Assembly (NCBI GenBank): GCA_023383055.1
Contig: JAHDYP010000058.1
Span: forward strand, 1-33,489
Length of the DNA: 33,489 bases
Direction: 5' to 3'
From: Verrucomicrobiota bacterium
GTDB lineage: Bacteria; Verrucomicrobiota; Verrucomicrobiia; Limisphaerales; JAHDYP01
Within the stretch, counting starts at the first letter, position 1, and each line of letters starts with the position of its first letter. The position numbers and the translations under genes were made by a program. The notes under the pieces were generated by a model, which was not told the DNA's origin, made no database searches, and saw only the letters and a program-made list of their open reading frames with translations. This document shows, one piece after another, positions 1 through 8,949 of the stretch.

Positions 1-5
1 CAAAA

Positions 6-56
6 TGGTGGAGCCGAGGGGATTCGAACCCCTGACCTTCTCATTGCGAATGAGAC
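6..56 (-). tRNA. 3' fragment of tRNA-Ala (anticodon CGC), 5' half missing
   Basis: Read on the minus strand, the sequence gives an anticodon arm (5-bp stem TCTCA/TGAGA, seven-base loop with anticodon CGC at 46-48), a five-base variable region, a T arm (AGGGG, loop TTCGAAT, CCCCT at 17-33), the 3' acceptor strand CGGCTCC and an encoded ACCA end. T at the position equivalent to 70 fits the G3-U70 identity pair of tRNA-Ala, and the codon read would be GCG. The expected 5' acceptor strand (GGGGCCG) and a D arm are absent from the minus-strand sequence upstream (57-113). It is therefore a partial gene, either an integration-type attachment-site duplicate or a decay remnant, and not a working tRNA. 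Confidence 0.75.
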
Positions 57-113
57 GGCGGGCGCAACCGGCGCTTATTCGGTTCGGCCATGCGGCACTG
101 GGCCGCGGGCGCG

Positions 114-1385
114 TCAAAAGAGCGGTTCGCACGGGACCAGGAGACACTCGGCGAGGCGGGAGAGGGGCGAGCGTTTTTTCCAATCGGCGCGGGTGATTTC
201 GTGAGCCCGTAGCTTGTCGGCTTCGAAGACGCGGATCTGGCTGGCGGCGAAGCTGGGGGAGAGGATGTTGAGGTTGGCTTCGTCGTTGTAGCGAAAGGTG
301 CGTCCGTCCATGTTGGCGGATCCGACCGAGACGAGCGCATCATCGACGATGATGCATTTGACGTGATACATGGAGGGTTGGTACTCGAAGATTCGGACAC
401 CGGCCTTCAGCAAGTCGCCATAGTGCCGGCGTGACATGTGGCGCGCGGCCTGGTTGTTGTTGCGCGAGTTGGGCACGATGATTTCCACCTCGACCCCGCG
501 CGAGGCGGCGTCGATCAGGGAGCGGCGGATGGCTTTGCAGGGGATGAAGTAGGCCATCGCGATGCGGATGTTCTCGCGCGCCGAATCGAACGCCAGCAGA
601 TAGAAGAGCCGCACCCGGTCCGTCCCGGCGCCGGCCGTGTTGGAAAAGACATGCGCGGAATCGGTTCCGGCCGCGGCCAACTCGGGGAAGAACCCGTCGC
701 CGCTTTCGATTTCCCCGGTGATCTTGGCCCAGTTCTCCAGGAACACGGATTGGAGCTGGGCCACGACAGGTCCTTCCACGCGGTAAAAGCCGTCGCGCCA
801 ATGCTTCTCGGTGTGAGCGTTGCCCAGCCAGACATCACCGATGCCGGCGCCGCCAATGAACCCGAGGCGCCCGTCGACCACGAGGATTTTGCGATGATCG
901 CGGTGGTTGACGCGGAACGGGTGCAGCAGGGAGAACGGGTTGTAGAAGCGAACCTCGGCGCCGGCTTCGCGCAGTTGGGCCAGGTCGGCGCGATCCATGC
1001 AACGCGAGCCGATCCAATCGAGCGAGGCGCGAACCTGAACTCCGGCGCGGGCGCGTTCCATGAGGGCTTCGCTGAACTGGCGGCCGGCCTCGCCCCGCCA
1101 GTAGATGTAAGTGGCGAGGGTGATGGAGTGCTGGGCGGAGCGGATCGCCTCGAGCATGATCGGGAAGAAGGCGTCGCCGTTGATGTATTCCCGGACCTGG
1201 TTGCCCGGAACGGTGGTGGTGTCGAGAAGCTGGCCGGCCCGATGGAGAAACCGGGCATCGGCGGCGGCATAGGGCTGATCCAAGGCGGCATGAATCGGCC
1301 TGCCCTGGTAGGTGCTGCATCCACCCGCGCCGAGCAGAACGAAAAGTAGGAGTAACCGCAGCATCCAATGCATGGCCGCGCGCAT
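114..1385 (-). CDS. Phospholipase D-family lipoprotein (cardiolipin synthase-like)
   Basis: This predicted exported lipoprotein of 423 residues has two HKD phosphodiesterase motifs, the hallmark of the phospholipase D superfamily. Motif one has H164, K166 and D171 and is followed by GFIGGAGIGD. Motif two has H341, K343 and D348 and is followed by VGSANMDGRTF. The order and spacing fit bacterial cardiolipin synthases and related phosphatidyltransferases, which act on phosphatidylglycerol at the membrane. The N-terminus has a hydrophobic stretch ending in a lipobox (LLGAGGC, C23), so the enzyme is probably anchored to the periplasmic side. The ATG at 1385 was chosen because the longer upstream reading has no signal and would run into the divergent helicase. 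The substrate is not proven; exported PLD-like hydrolases look similar. It ends 57 bp from the tRNA fragment. Confidence 0.82.
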   Translation of the reverse strand: MRAAMHWMLRLLLLFVLLGAGGCSTYQGRPIHAALDQPYAAADARFLHRAGQLLDTTTVPGNQVREYINGDAFFPIMLEAIRSAQHSITLATYIYWRGEAGRQFSEALMERARAGVQVRASLDWIGSRCMDRADLAQLREAGAEVRFYNPFSLLHPFRVNHRDHRKILVVDGRLGFIGGAGIGDVWLGNAHTEKHWRDGFYRVEGPVVAQLQSVFLENWAKITGEIESGDGFFPELAAAGTDSAHVFSNTAGAGTDRVRLFYLLAFDSARENIRIAMAYFIPCKAIRRSLIDAASRGVEVEIIVPNSRNNNQAARHMSRRHYGDLLKAGVRIFEYQPSMYHVKCIIVDDALVSVGSANMDGRTFRYNDEANLNILSPSFAASQIRVFEADKLRAHEITRADWKKRSPLSRLAECLLVPCEPLF

Positions 1386-1447
1386 GCTAATGCCGCCGCG
1401 CCGTACCGCAAGGCTCTTGTGAAATTCGTGAATCCGGAGGTTCCACA

Positions 1448-3994
1448 ATGGGTTTATTCGACTATCTTCGGTCCGTGCAAAGCCTGCGCGATCGACTCGA
1501 GAGCCAGCCGGTGCTGAACCGGGTGGTCGTGCCCGACCTTTGGCAGCAGGAAGCCGTGGCCGGGCTGCGCCAGGGCCTCGCCGTGGTGGTCCAGGCCCCG
1601 ACCGGCGCCGGCAAGACCCTGATCTTCGAGCTCTGGTCAAACCAGGGTCGGAACCAGGGCCAGGCCATCTACACCGTCCCCACCCGAGCCCTGGCCAACG
1701 ACAAACTCGCCGAGTGGCGCGCCCGGGGATGGGACGTTGGGATCGCCACGGGCGATGTGGCGGAGAATCTCCAGGCCCCGGTGATTGTGGCCACGCTTGA
1801 AACCCAGAAGCAGCGCCTGATCCAGGGGGACGGCCCGCGATTGCTGGTGGTGGACGAATACCAGATGCTGGGAGACCCGGACCGGGGTTTGAACTACGAG
1901 CTGGCCCTCGCGCTGGCGCCGCCGCGCACGCAACTGCTGCTCCTGAGCGGCAGCGTGGCCAATCCGCAGGACGTGGTACGGTGGCTCGAGCGACTGGGAC
2001 GCCGGGCGGTCCTGGTCCGGTACGACGTGAGGCCGGTGCCGATGGAGGAAGTCCACGGCCAGCAGCTCAATTATCATTTGCCCTCGGCCCTGCGCGGCTA
2101 TTGGCCCCGGCTGATCGCCAAAGCGCTCGCGGAAGATCTCGGTCCGATCCTCATCTTCGCGCCGCGTCGACAAGCGGCCGAGTCCCTGGCGGCGGAGCTG
2201 GCGCGGCAGTTGCCAACGCCCAATCCGCTGGCGCTCAGCGCCCGGCAGAAGGCGCTGTTGAACGACTCCATGGTCAAAATGCTTAAGAGCCGGGTGGCGT
2301 ACCACCACAGTGGACTGAGCTACGGCGCCCGCGCGGGGGTCATTGAACCGCTGGCCAAGGCGGGACAACTGCGGGTGGTGGTGGCGACCATGGGCCTCGC
2401 GGCCGGCATCAACTTCTCCCTGCGCACCGTCGCCCTGGCGGGAGATTCCTACCGCCGCGAGTTCACCGAGCAACCGTTGCGGCCCGACGAAATCCTCCAG
2501 ATGTTCGGCCGCGCCGGGCGACGCGGGATCGACGAAGTTGGGTATGTGCTCATCTCGGCGAACGAGATTCGCATGCGCGACGGCCATGCGGCGCAGTTGT
2601 CGCGAAGCGGGATGGTCGACTGGGGGGCGCTGCTCAACCTGATGAGTGTGGCGGCCGACGCTGGAGCCAACCCGTTCGCCGAGGCGGTGCGGATCCAGGA
2701 ACGGCTCTTCACCACCAAACCCATTTTTTTGGGCGTCGAGGAATCCCTTAAACACCCCGAAACCCCTTGCGGATTCCGCACCGACGCCGAGCGCGCGCGG
2801 CAGGTGCGCCGACGCGTGCGCGAACTCCGTAACAGCCGGGGCGAATGGCAGCCGTACCCCAAACCGGTCGAACGCCCGGCCGGCGAAGTGCTGACGGCCA
2901 TTGCTCGAACGACCGCGGCCGAACCGGCGGACGGGAGCCCGGCGGTTCGACCCGGTTTGCGGCCGGTGCTGACCGAACCGAAGGCCTTGGAGCGACTGGG
3001 CCCGGGCGCGCTCTGCGTCGTGGCCCAATCCCCCGACGGCCCGATCTACGGCCGGCAGGTGACCGTGGCCGAATCGGTGGATGAAGGCCGGGTCCGCATC
3101 GCCAAGTGGTTGCGCCGGCTGACCGGTTGGAACGGACGCCAGGCTCAGCTCGCCGTCTGGGAGTCCAGGATCGTTCCCCTCATGGAACGTCGGCTGGTCA
3201 CCCACAAACTCCCGCTGATCCGCGTGATCCGGCAGCCCGATCGGATCCTGGTTCAGCTCAGCCTGGCCCATTGGCCAATGCAGGTGCCGGTCGACACGCA
3301 CGGAGTGGCGCTTTGGAGACCGGACGAGCGCGAGGTTCTGCCCCGGGATTGCGCCGGCTGTGAGCTGGTGCCGGTGTGTCGGGGGCTCTCCACCGCGACG
3401 GGCACCGCTCTTTTGTGGCGACGGCTCGGCCTGGTGGATGCCGGAGGCGCGCCCACTCTGCGCGGACGGATCGTCAGTTTCTTCTCGCAAGGAGACGGCC
3501 TCGCCATCGCCGCGGGACTCGAGGATGAGGCGTATCCGCTCGATGAGATGGTCTACGATCTGGCCAATCTCGATGCGGGGTTCCGGTTCTGCGGGGAAGA
3601 CTCCCGGTGGGCCGGGCGCCTTGCCATCGCCTGTCAGGAACGATTCGGACTCCAAAGTGTGCCCGGTTATCTCGAGAACGGGCTGCCCCCCAAGTACGGC
3701 GCCGGTGCGGAACCGATCGTGGCCAGCGTGCACAAGAACCCGCAGAACAAGGCGGCCTGGCTCACGGACCTGCTGGGTGCGGGCGATATCGACCGGGTGA
3801 TCATCGAATGGCGCAGCCTGCTCCGGCGGATCGCCCATGCGCCCGACCTGGACTGGCCGCGCTGGCTGGCCTTGAAACAGATGGCCCGCGGCATTCTCAA
3901 CGAAACCGCGTCACCCACCCTCGTCGACCTGCCACCGCTCGAGTATCACCAGACCCGAAAGTTGGACCACCGGCTGTCGCTGCACCGGCACTGA
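1448..3994 (+). CDS. Ski2-like DEAD/DEAH-box helicase with C-terminal cysteine cluster
   Basis: This superfamily 2 helicase of 848 residues shows Walker A APTGAGKT (50-57), a DExH-type motif II with DEYQ at 136-139, SGS as motif III (167-169), HHSGLSYGAR (286-295), TMGLAAGINF (314-323) and motif VI QMFGRAGRRG (351-360). The last three are typical of the Ski2/Hel308/Mtr4 group, which unwinds DNA or RNA with ATP. The C-terminal half (about 410-848) matches nothing I recognise. It contains C635, C638 and C644 in a C-X2-C-X5-C pattern that might bind a metal or an Fe-S cluster. A GGAGG ribosome-binding site at 1436-1440 lies 7 nt before the ATG. The gene is divergent from the phospholipase D gene and ends 2 nt from the convergent AsmA-like gene. 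The nucleic-acid substrate is unknown. Confidence 0.85.
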   Translation: MGLFDYLRSVQSLRDRLESQPVLNRVVVPDLWQQEAVAGLRQGLAVVVQAPTGAGKTLIFELWSNQGRNQGQAIYTVPTRALANDKLAEWRARGWDVGIATGDVAENLQAPVIVATLETQKQRLIQGDGPRLLVVDEYQMLGDPDRGLNYELALALAPPRTQLLLLSGSVANPQDVVRWLERLGRRAVLVRYDVRPVPMEEVHGQQLNYHLPSALRGYWPRLIAKALAEDLGPILIFAPRRQAAESLAAELARQLPTPNPLALSARQKALLNDSMVKMLKSRVAYHHSGLSYGARAGVIEPLAKAGQLRVVVATMGLAAGINFSLRTVALAGDSYRREFTEQPLRPDEILQMFGRAGRRGIDEVGYVLISANEIRMRDGHAAQLSRSGMVDWGALLNLMSVAADAGANPFAEAVRIQERLFTTKPIFLGVEESLKHPETPCGFRTDAERARQVRRRVRELRNSRGEWQPYPKPVERPAGEVLTAIARTTAAEPADGSPAVRPGLRPVLTEPKALERLGPGALCVVAQSPDGPIYGRQVTVAESVDEGRVRIAKWLRRLTGWNGRQAQLAVWESRIVPLMERRLVTHKLPLIRVIRQPDRILVQLSLAHWPMQVPVDTHGVALWRPDEREVLPRDCAGCELVPVCRGLSTATGTALLWRRLGLVDAGGAPTLRGRIVSFFSQGDGLAIAAGLEDEAYPLDEMVYDLANLDAGFRFCGEDSRWAGRLAIACQERFGLQSVPGYLENGLPPKYGAGAEPIVASVHKNPQNKAAWLTDLLGAGDIDRVIIEWRSLLRRIAHAPDLDWPRWLALKQMARGILNETASPTLVDLPPLEYHQTRKLDHRLSLHRH

Positions 3995-3996
3995 GT

Positions 3997-6900
3997 TTAC
4001 GGTCCCGGCGGAGGGATTTGCGACGGTTTGTCCTGGAACATTTCGCGGAGCGTCCGGAGCGGATTGAACGGTGCCTGCAGCGGTTTCGGGATGTACATCA
4101 ACTCGAGCCGCGGCTGGCCCAGCGTGCCGGTGACTTCGTACTCGAGGACCTTGGTCAGGGGCGAGAAGACCAGGCTGACCAGGGGCCCGATCACCCAGGC
4201 GTCGCGCAGCAGCCGGGCCTCGACCCGGGCCTTGATCCGGCCGTCAAAGTCCGAGGTGCCGCGATAGGCCAGGCGAAACCACGGAGCGCGCAGTTCCAGA
4301 TCGTCCGTGTGGACAATGCTGTTGGTGATGGTGAACGTGGCCGTCGCGCCGCCGATCCGGCTTTTGCCCACGCCCGGGAGGACGGAATTCAGCACGGGCG
4401 AAAAGATCCCCACCATCGGAATGTCCCAGAGGAATCCATCGATGAGTTCAGCCTGACCGAAGCCCCGCCAGCTTTGCCAGTCACGGGCATCCGCGTAGGT
4501 AATGGCAAGATCGACGCTGAGATCGCCTTCAACCTGGTTGGTGGGGCTGTTCACATCGGAGAGCAGCTCGTGGAAATCGGCCCGGGCGGCCCGCACTTCG
4601 AACTGGAACGGGGTGGTTTCACCGGGGCTGATGTCCACGCGGAACCGGCCGTCGAGTTTGCCCTGGTAGAACGAGGCCCGGAGCTGGTCGATCGTCACGG
4701 CGTCGTTGGTCCACCCGACCGTCGCCGCGATCTCAGGCAGCCGGAACCGCCAGTAGTGAAACGGCCCGCCGGCCACCTCGAACTGCAGGTTGGCGATCCG
4801 GGTCTGGCGGACATTGACGGAGCCGTTCACCCGGGCCCGCGGGGGTTTGAGGAACTGGTAGGGACTCAGGATCCGGGCGGTTTTCGGGCCGATGGCGCGC
4901 CCCACTCGGAGGGGATCGGCGCGGGCCGTCGCATTCGTCAGGAACAGCACCTGATCCTCCAGCCGGAATCCAACCCCGGGCGCGATCACGGATTCCTCGC
5001 CGGTCCGCACCTGCACCTCGGTGGCGGACAGGAAGAGATTGGTGAAGTGCAGCGCGGCGCTGAGTTCGTCGATCGGTTCCCCGCGAAAGGTGAAACGTGT
5101 GGCCTCGAGCTGCGCCCGGATGTCGGTCTGCTCGCGCGCGCGCCAGCGACCCCGGACGTCGCCGGTCACCTGGGGGGGCGTGGCGAACTGGAAAAGGTCG
5201 AAGGCTTTGTGAGCTTTGGAGTTGAACAAGGGACGCAGGGCCTGGGGATCGATCCGGCTGCGTCCATGGAAGTGGTAGTCGCGGGTGGTGGTGTCCTCGG
5301 TGTAGGAGAACTCGAGCTTGCCCTCCGGGCGGGTGGCCACCAGTTCGGGCAGATGCCAGACGCGATTCGTGTAAGTGAACCGGAGATCGACCGCATCGGC
5401 TTGCAGACCGCGAAAAGAGGCCGGCCCGGCCTCGACATGGCCCTCGAGGCGAAGCGTGGGCAGGACTTCACTCCGCCAGTCAGGCCGGGTATTCGTCCAC
5501 TCGGGAAGGATCAACCGGACGGAGGCCTCGGCTTGAGGCGGCCGCGCCCAGCCGTATTGGCTGAGCCATCGGACCGTTTTCGGAGTCAACAGGGGCTCGA
5601 GCGCGCGGACATCGAGATTCATGGTGGCGCTGGCTTCGGTTTGACGGGTTCCCACGTCGACCGAACCGGCCGCTTCGAGGCTCCCTCCCTGCTGTTCCAG
5701 CCGCAGATGTTTCAGTCGGAATTCGGGCGCGCTCCAATCCGCCGCGAACTCGATCGTTTCGAAATGCACTCCGCGGAGCTCGAGCCCGTCGATCTGTCCA
5801 TCCCAATTCAGTTCGATCGGCGCCAGCGCACCCCACCAGGCCCAGCTGTCGTCCACCGCCACGCGTGACTCCGTCTCGCGGACTCGCATCCGGCCAAGGA
5901 GCTCGAGGGCGCGGGCTGAGCCGTTCTCGAAGCGGGCATTCGCCGCCGAGTACTGGTAATCGGCGCGGGTGGGCAGATACGTTACGGGATCGAGCCATAC
6001 TTTGGCCGTGAGCTGGTTGGTCTCCGCGCGCGCCAACCCGCCCAAGATGGCGTCCGAGGTGGCGGACATTTCACCGACGAGCTGTCCCGGGAACTGCGGA
6101 TCCGGGAAGGCATGGAGCTCAACTTGCACCCGGGGTGTCTCGCCCCAGGGGGACTGGAGTCGATCGAGGTTCAGGCGCCACTCCACCTTGGCCGGCAGCA
6201 GATTGGTGAAGGCCTGCATCCACTGAACATCCCACTGGCCGGCCTGAATCATGCCCCAGGCAGTACGCGCGCCACGAAAGCTGATCAGCGCGTCCGAAAG
6301 ACCCAATCCGGGGATATTCGATGCCCGGTTCAACTCGCTCCGAACGCTCAACGACTCCAGCGTGCCCCACCGCGATTCGATCGCCTCCGCCTCCAGACTC
6401 AGCTCGGCACGCATTCCCGCCGGATCCCGCGCGTCACCCCCGATGAACACGTTCAGCACCGGCGGGCGCCCAAACGTCCATTGCCGGGTGTAAGCCATCG
6501 CCCGACGCAGATGGGACTGCCAGATCGCCGGCGCAGGGGTTGGCCCGGCCGGAACCGCGTCACGGGCCCAACCGCGGACAGCGGACGCGTTGGTCAGGAG
6601 ACCGGTCACCCGCAGGCGGATTCCCGATCCCTCGGCCGTGAGCCGGGCCAGTTCCCAACGATCCCCGGGCAGGAATCGAAGTTCAGCCTGGACCGTATCG
6701 ATCCGGACGGGTGGCAGCTGGGGTTCGGCGGGGCTCAGGGGCAACGCCAGCACCCCATCGTGCAGCTGAAGCGAACGGAGGTGAAACCGGAACCGGGTCA
6801 GCTCAGTCCAGTCCGGTTCGAGAATCACCTCGCCGAATCGGATCGTCGGGCCCTCGGTTTCCCGGGCTTCGGCCAGCACAACCTGCTCGGCGACGATACC

Positions 6901-7119
6901 CTTGCTCCAATCGAGCCGGAGGCGATCGAACTCGACTTCCCATGCGCCCGCGTGGAGTTGACGGAGGAGCGGGGCTTTCAGGAACGCGGGCAGCCCGACC
7001 TGGTTGAAGTACACCACGCAGCCCAGAACCACCAGCACCGGCAACCATAGCAGCGAACGATACCGCCGCAGCCACCGCCGCCGCTTGCCGGGCGCATCTT
7101 GGCTGGATGCGGTCGCCAT
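3997..7119 (-). CDS. Large AsmA-like membrane-anchored protein
   Basis: This 1040-residue protein has a basic N-terminus, one transmembrane segment (about residues 20-42) and then a very long, beta-rich, repetitive body. The C-terminal third has the alternating pattern and phrases (for example a FTITNSIVHTDDLELRAPW stretch, then GRIKARVEARLLRD, then a VSLVFSPLTKVLEYEVTGTLGQPRLE-like ending) seen in AsmA/YhdP/TamB-like proteins. These span the periplasm and are linked to phospholipid transport or outer-membrane assembly in diderms. It is the last gene of the six-gene operon, starting 7 nt after the DUF4340 gene, which suggests a shared envelope role. The assignment is by general architecture, with no diagnostic motif. 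Its stop codon is 2 nt from the end of the facing helicase gene, so there is no room for separate terminators. Confidence 0.65.
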   Translation of the reverse strand: MATASSQDAPGKRRRWLRRYRSLLWLPVLVVLGCVVYFNQVGLPAFLKAPLLRQLHAGAWEVEFDRLRLDWSKGIVAEQVVLAEARETEGPTIRFGEVILEPDWTELTRFRFHLRSLQLHDGVLALPLSPAEPQLPPVRIDTVQAELRFLPGDRWELARLTAEGSGIRLRVTGLLTNASAVRGWARDAVPAGPTPAPAIWQSHLRRAMAYTRQWTFGRPPVLNVFIGGDARDPAGMRAELSLEAEAIESRWGTLESLSVRSELNRASNIPGLGLSDALISFRGARTAWGMIQAGQWDVQWMQAFTNLLPAKVEWRLNLDRLQSPWGETPRVQVELHAFPDPQFPGQLVGEMSATSDAILGGLARAETNQLTAKVWLDPVTYLPTRADYQYSAANARFENGSARALELLGRMRVRETESRVAVDDSWAWWGALAPIELNWDGQIDGLELRGVHFETIEFAADWSAPEFRLKHLRLEQQGGSLEAAGSVDVGTRQTEASATMNLDVRALEPLLTPKTVRWLSQYGWARPPQAEASVRLILPEWTNTRPDWRSEVLPTLRLEGHVEAGPASFRGLQADAVDLRFTYTNRVWHLPELVATRPEGKLEFSYTEDTTTRDYHFHGRSRIDPQALRPLFNSKAHKAFDLFQFATPPQVTGDVRGRWRAREQTDIRAQLEATRFTFRGEPIDELSAALHFTNLFLSATEVQVRTGEESVIAPGVGFRLEDQVLFLTNATARADPLRVGRAIGPKTARILSPYQFLKPPRARVNGSVNVRQTRIANLQFEVAGGPFHYWRFRLPEIAATVGWTNDAVTIDQLRASFYQGKLDGRFRVDISPGETTPFQFEVRAARADFHELLSDVNSPTNQVEGDLSVDLAITYADARDWQSWRGFGQAELIDGFLWDIPMVGIFSPVLNSVLPGVGKSRIGGATATFTITNSIVHTDDLELRAPWFRLAYRGTSDFDGRIKARVEARLLRDAWVIGPLVSLVFSPLTKVLEYEVTGTLGQPRLELMYIPKPLQAPFNPLRTLREMFQDKPSQIPPPGP

Positions 7120-7126
7120 GGACGGT

Positions 7127-8932
7127 TCACCAGGGCCGAAGGCTCTCGATCACGTCCCGATAGACGTAATAGATCTCGAGAGGAAACTCGAATACCACGG
7201 GCTCTCCCTCCAATTCGAGAGTGGCAAAGGGCCCGCCGGAAAGCGAGACCGCGCCAAACGCAACCCGGAGCCGCTGCGGCTCGGCCCCGGTCAGCTCCAA
7301 CTCGAGCCAGTGATCCAACTGCGGGATGCCGTACTGATCCAGCCGGTCGGCACCCTGGTCCACCCAGGCTCGAGCCCAAAGGCTGCCCAGGCGGAAGACC
7401 GCCTCTTCGAGCGCGAAGGTGTTGACGATTCCCTGCGAACCCGGGTCGACAGTCCACTCATGGTTCTGGCTGCGGAGCATTTTGACGGACCGGCCATCTC
7501 GATGGATCGTCAGGTTGGCCACCTGGTTGGTGGTGAATTCCCAAAGCCGCCGATCCCGCAACTGATACGCCGCCTCCGGGAGCAACTGCACCTCCTCGGT
7601 CTTCACAGTGTACACCGGGTTCTCGTCCGTGCGCCGCGCGAACGTGCGCTCGTCCCGGCCGGAACCGAAATCCAACCCGACAAGGAGCGCCCCCGGCGCG
7701 TTGGTGGCCTCAGCCGACGCCAGAAAACGGTAGGAGCGGGCGGGTTCAGCCAGCCCGTAGTTGGGCAGATCCAGGTCGGTGACGACTTCCTTGGCCACCT
7801 CCACCACCGCCATGCCCGCCACGCGTTCCAGGAAATTCCGCAGGAGCACCGGGTCGACCGGAAAAGTCCGCGGGGCAATCACGCGCCAGGCGGCGTTGGT
7901 CTGCCGCCGCAGGGTGAACGTCTCGGCCCCTTGAATCTCGATCTGGACCGCCTCATCCAGCGGCACATCCACCAGCCGGTAGTCGAGAAAATCGCGGTAA
8001 GGCACGCCAAAGGCCTCGAGCACCTGGCGCGAGACCACGACCACGTTCGGGTAATCCGATCTCCGGGCATAAACCAGCTCCGGCGCGTTCGTGGGGCTAT
8101 GACCGAATTGCGCGCCAAACACCACGTTGGTGCCACTGCCGAACTCGATGCTCAGGGCGGGCTCATCCAGGCCGTAGGGCTCCAGGTCGACACCCGGCTG
8201 ATCTTGAACGAACCGCTCAACCCGGAGCGCCTGCAACTGCTGGAGTGCCTGAACGAAACGTCCCTCGTCCACCCGCGCCACGCGCGGCCGGATCATGCGC
8301 CAGCGCCTGCCCTCGGGCTCGAATTGCATTTCGAAATCCCGCGCCTCCGCCGTCACGGCAAACCGGTTGAACGCCAGTCGGCTCAAATCAACAAAGGTGG
8401 CATTTCGCCAGTCGTTGGCCGATTCCGGCAGACCGTTCAACACCACCGCGTCGGTCACCACCACTTCGTTCGTGTCAGCCAGTTGGAGATAGGCCTTTTC
8501 CCCAACGGCGGTTCGCGCGCCCACCCGGAACTGGATGCGGATTGGCGGCTGATGCAGGCTGACCACGGCAACCGGCGGGTCCAATCCGAAGGTGGCCGCG
8601 CCCGAGGGTTGAGCCTGGATTTCGCCGGCCGCGAGCGTGGCCCGGCGGGTCAGCTCCCCAAGCCGGGCGAGCCATTGCTCGATGAGCTCGTTCTGGGCGG
8701 GGTAAGCCGGGTTGGCGAGCCGCCATTCGCCTTCGACCCGCTCCGCCAGGATAGTCTGGTTCGAACGCACAATCTCGACCCGCTGGAGCTCGGCCGGATT
8801 GAGCTCGGGAAAGAGCCGGAGCGCAACCTGGGCGCGCGCTTCCTCGTCCGGCCGATGCCGCTCGAACAAGAAGATATAGCCGAACAGCGCGCCGGCCAGG
8901 AGCATCCAATACAACGTGTGTTTGGGATTCAT
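7127..8932 (-). CDS. DUF4340 domain-containing membrane-anchored protein
   Basis: This 601-residue protein has an N-terminal transmembrane segment (about residues 6-24) followed by an extracytoplasmic region of repeated beta-rich units. Recurring phrases such as TFGLDPP, LEPYGLDEPALSIEFG, NYGLAEPARSY and DQYGIPQLDHWLELEL mark DUF4340 units, typically of the form 'YGLdxPxxxl'. No catalytic residues are known for the family. DUF4340 proteins are commonly encoded next to Gldg-family ABC transporters, as here. It starts 17 nt after the Gldg-family gene and ends 7 nt before the AsmA-like gene, so co-transcription is very likely. It is probably a periplasmic partner of the ABC complex; that is inference from context. 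Confidence 0.82.
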   Translation of the reverse strand: MNPKHTLYWMLLAGALFGYIFLFERHRPDEEARAQVALRLFPELNPAELQRVEIVRSNQTILAERVEGEWRLANPAYPAQNELIEQWLARLGELTRRATLAAGEIQAQPSGAATFGLDPPVAVVSLHQPPIRIQFRVGARTAVGEKAYLQLADTNEVVVTDAVVLNGLPESANDWRNATFVDLSRLAFNRFAVTAEARDFEMQFEPEGRRWRMIRPRVARVDEGRFVQALQQLQALRVERFVQDQPGVDLEPYGLDEPALSIEFGSGTNVVFGAQFGHSPTNAPELVYARRSDYPNVVVVSRQVLEAFGVPYRDFLDYRLVDVPLDEAVQIEIQGAETFTLRRQTNAAWRVIAPRTFPVDPVLLRNFLERVAGMAVVEVAKEVVTDLDLPNYGLAEPARSYRFLASAEATNAPGALLVGLDFGSGRDERTFARRTDENPVYTVKTEEVQLLPEAAYQLRDRRLWEFTTNQVANLTIHRDGRSVKMLRSQNHEWTVDPGSQGIVNTFALEEAVFRLGSLWARAWVDQGADRLDQYGIPQLDHWLELELTGAEPQRLRVAFGAVSLSGGPFATLELEGEPVVFEFPLEIYYVYRDVIESLRPW

Positions 8933-8949
8933 GTCCCTCGAGAATCAAA

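Noticed and set aside
1..113. Complete tRNA gene at the left edge
   Set aside because: Only the anticodon arm to CCA end is present; neither the 5' acceptor strand nor a D arm can be found upstream.
1637..3838. Long antisense open frame (733 residues) opposite the helicase
   Set aside because: The product has no recognisable motif and low-complexity histidine/arginine-rich composition; it is a by-product of GC-rich codon usage in the helicase gene.
3607..5868. Long plus-strand open frame opposite the AsmA-like gene
   Set aside because: It spans the end of the helicase in another frame and the antisense of the next gene, with no domain signal.
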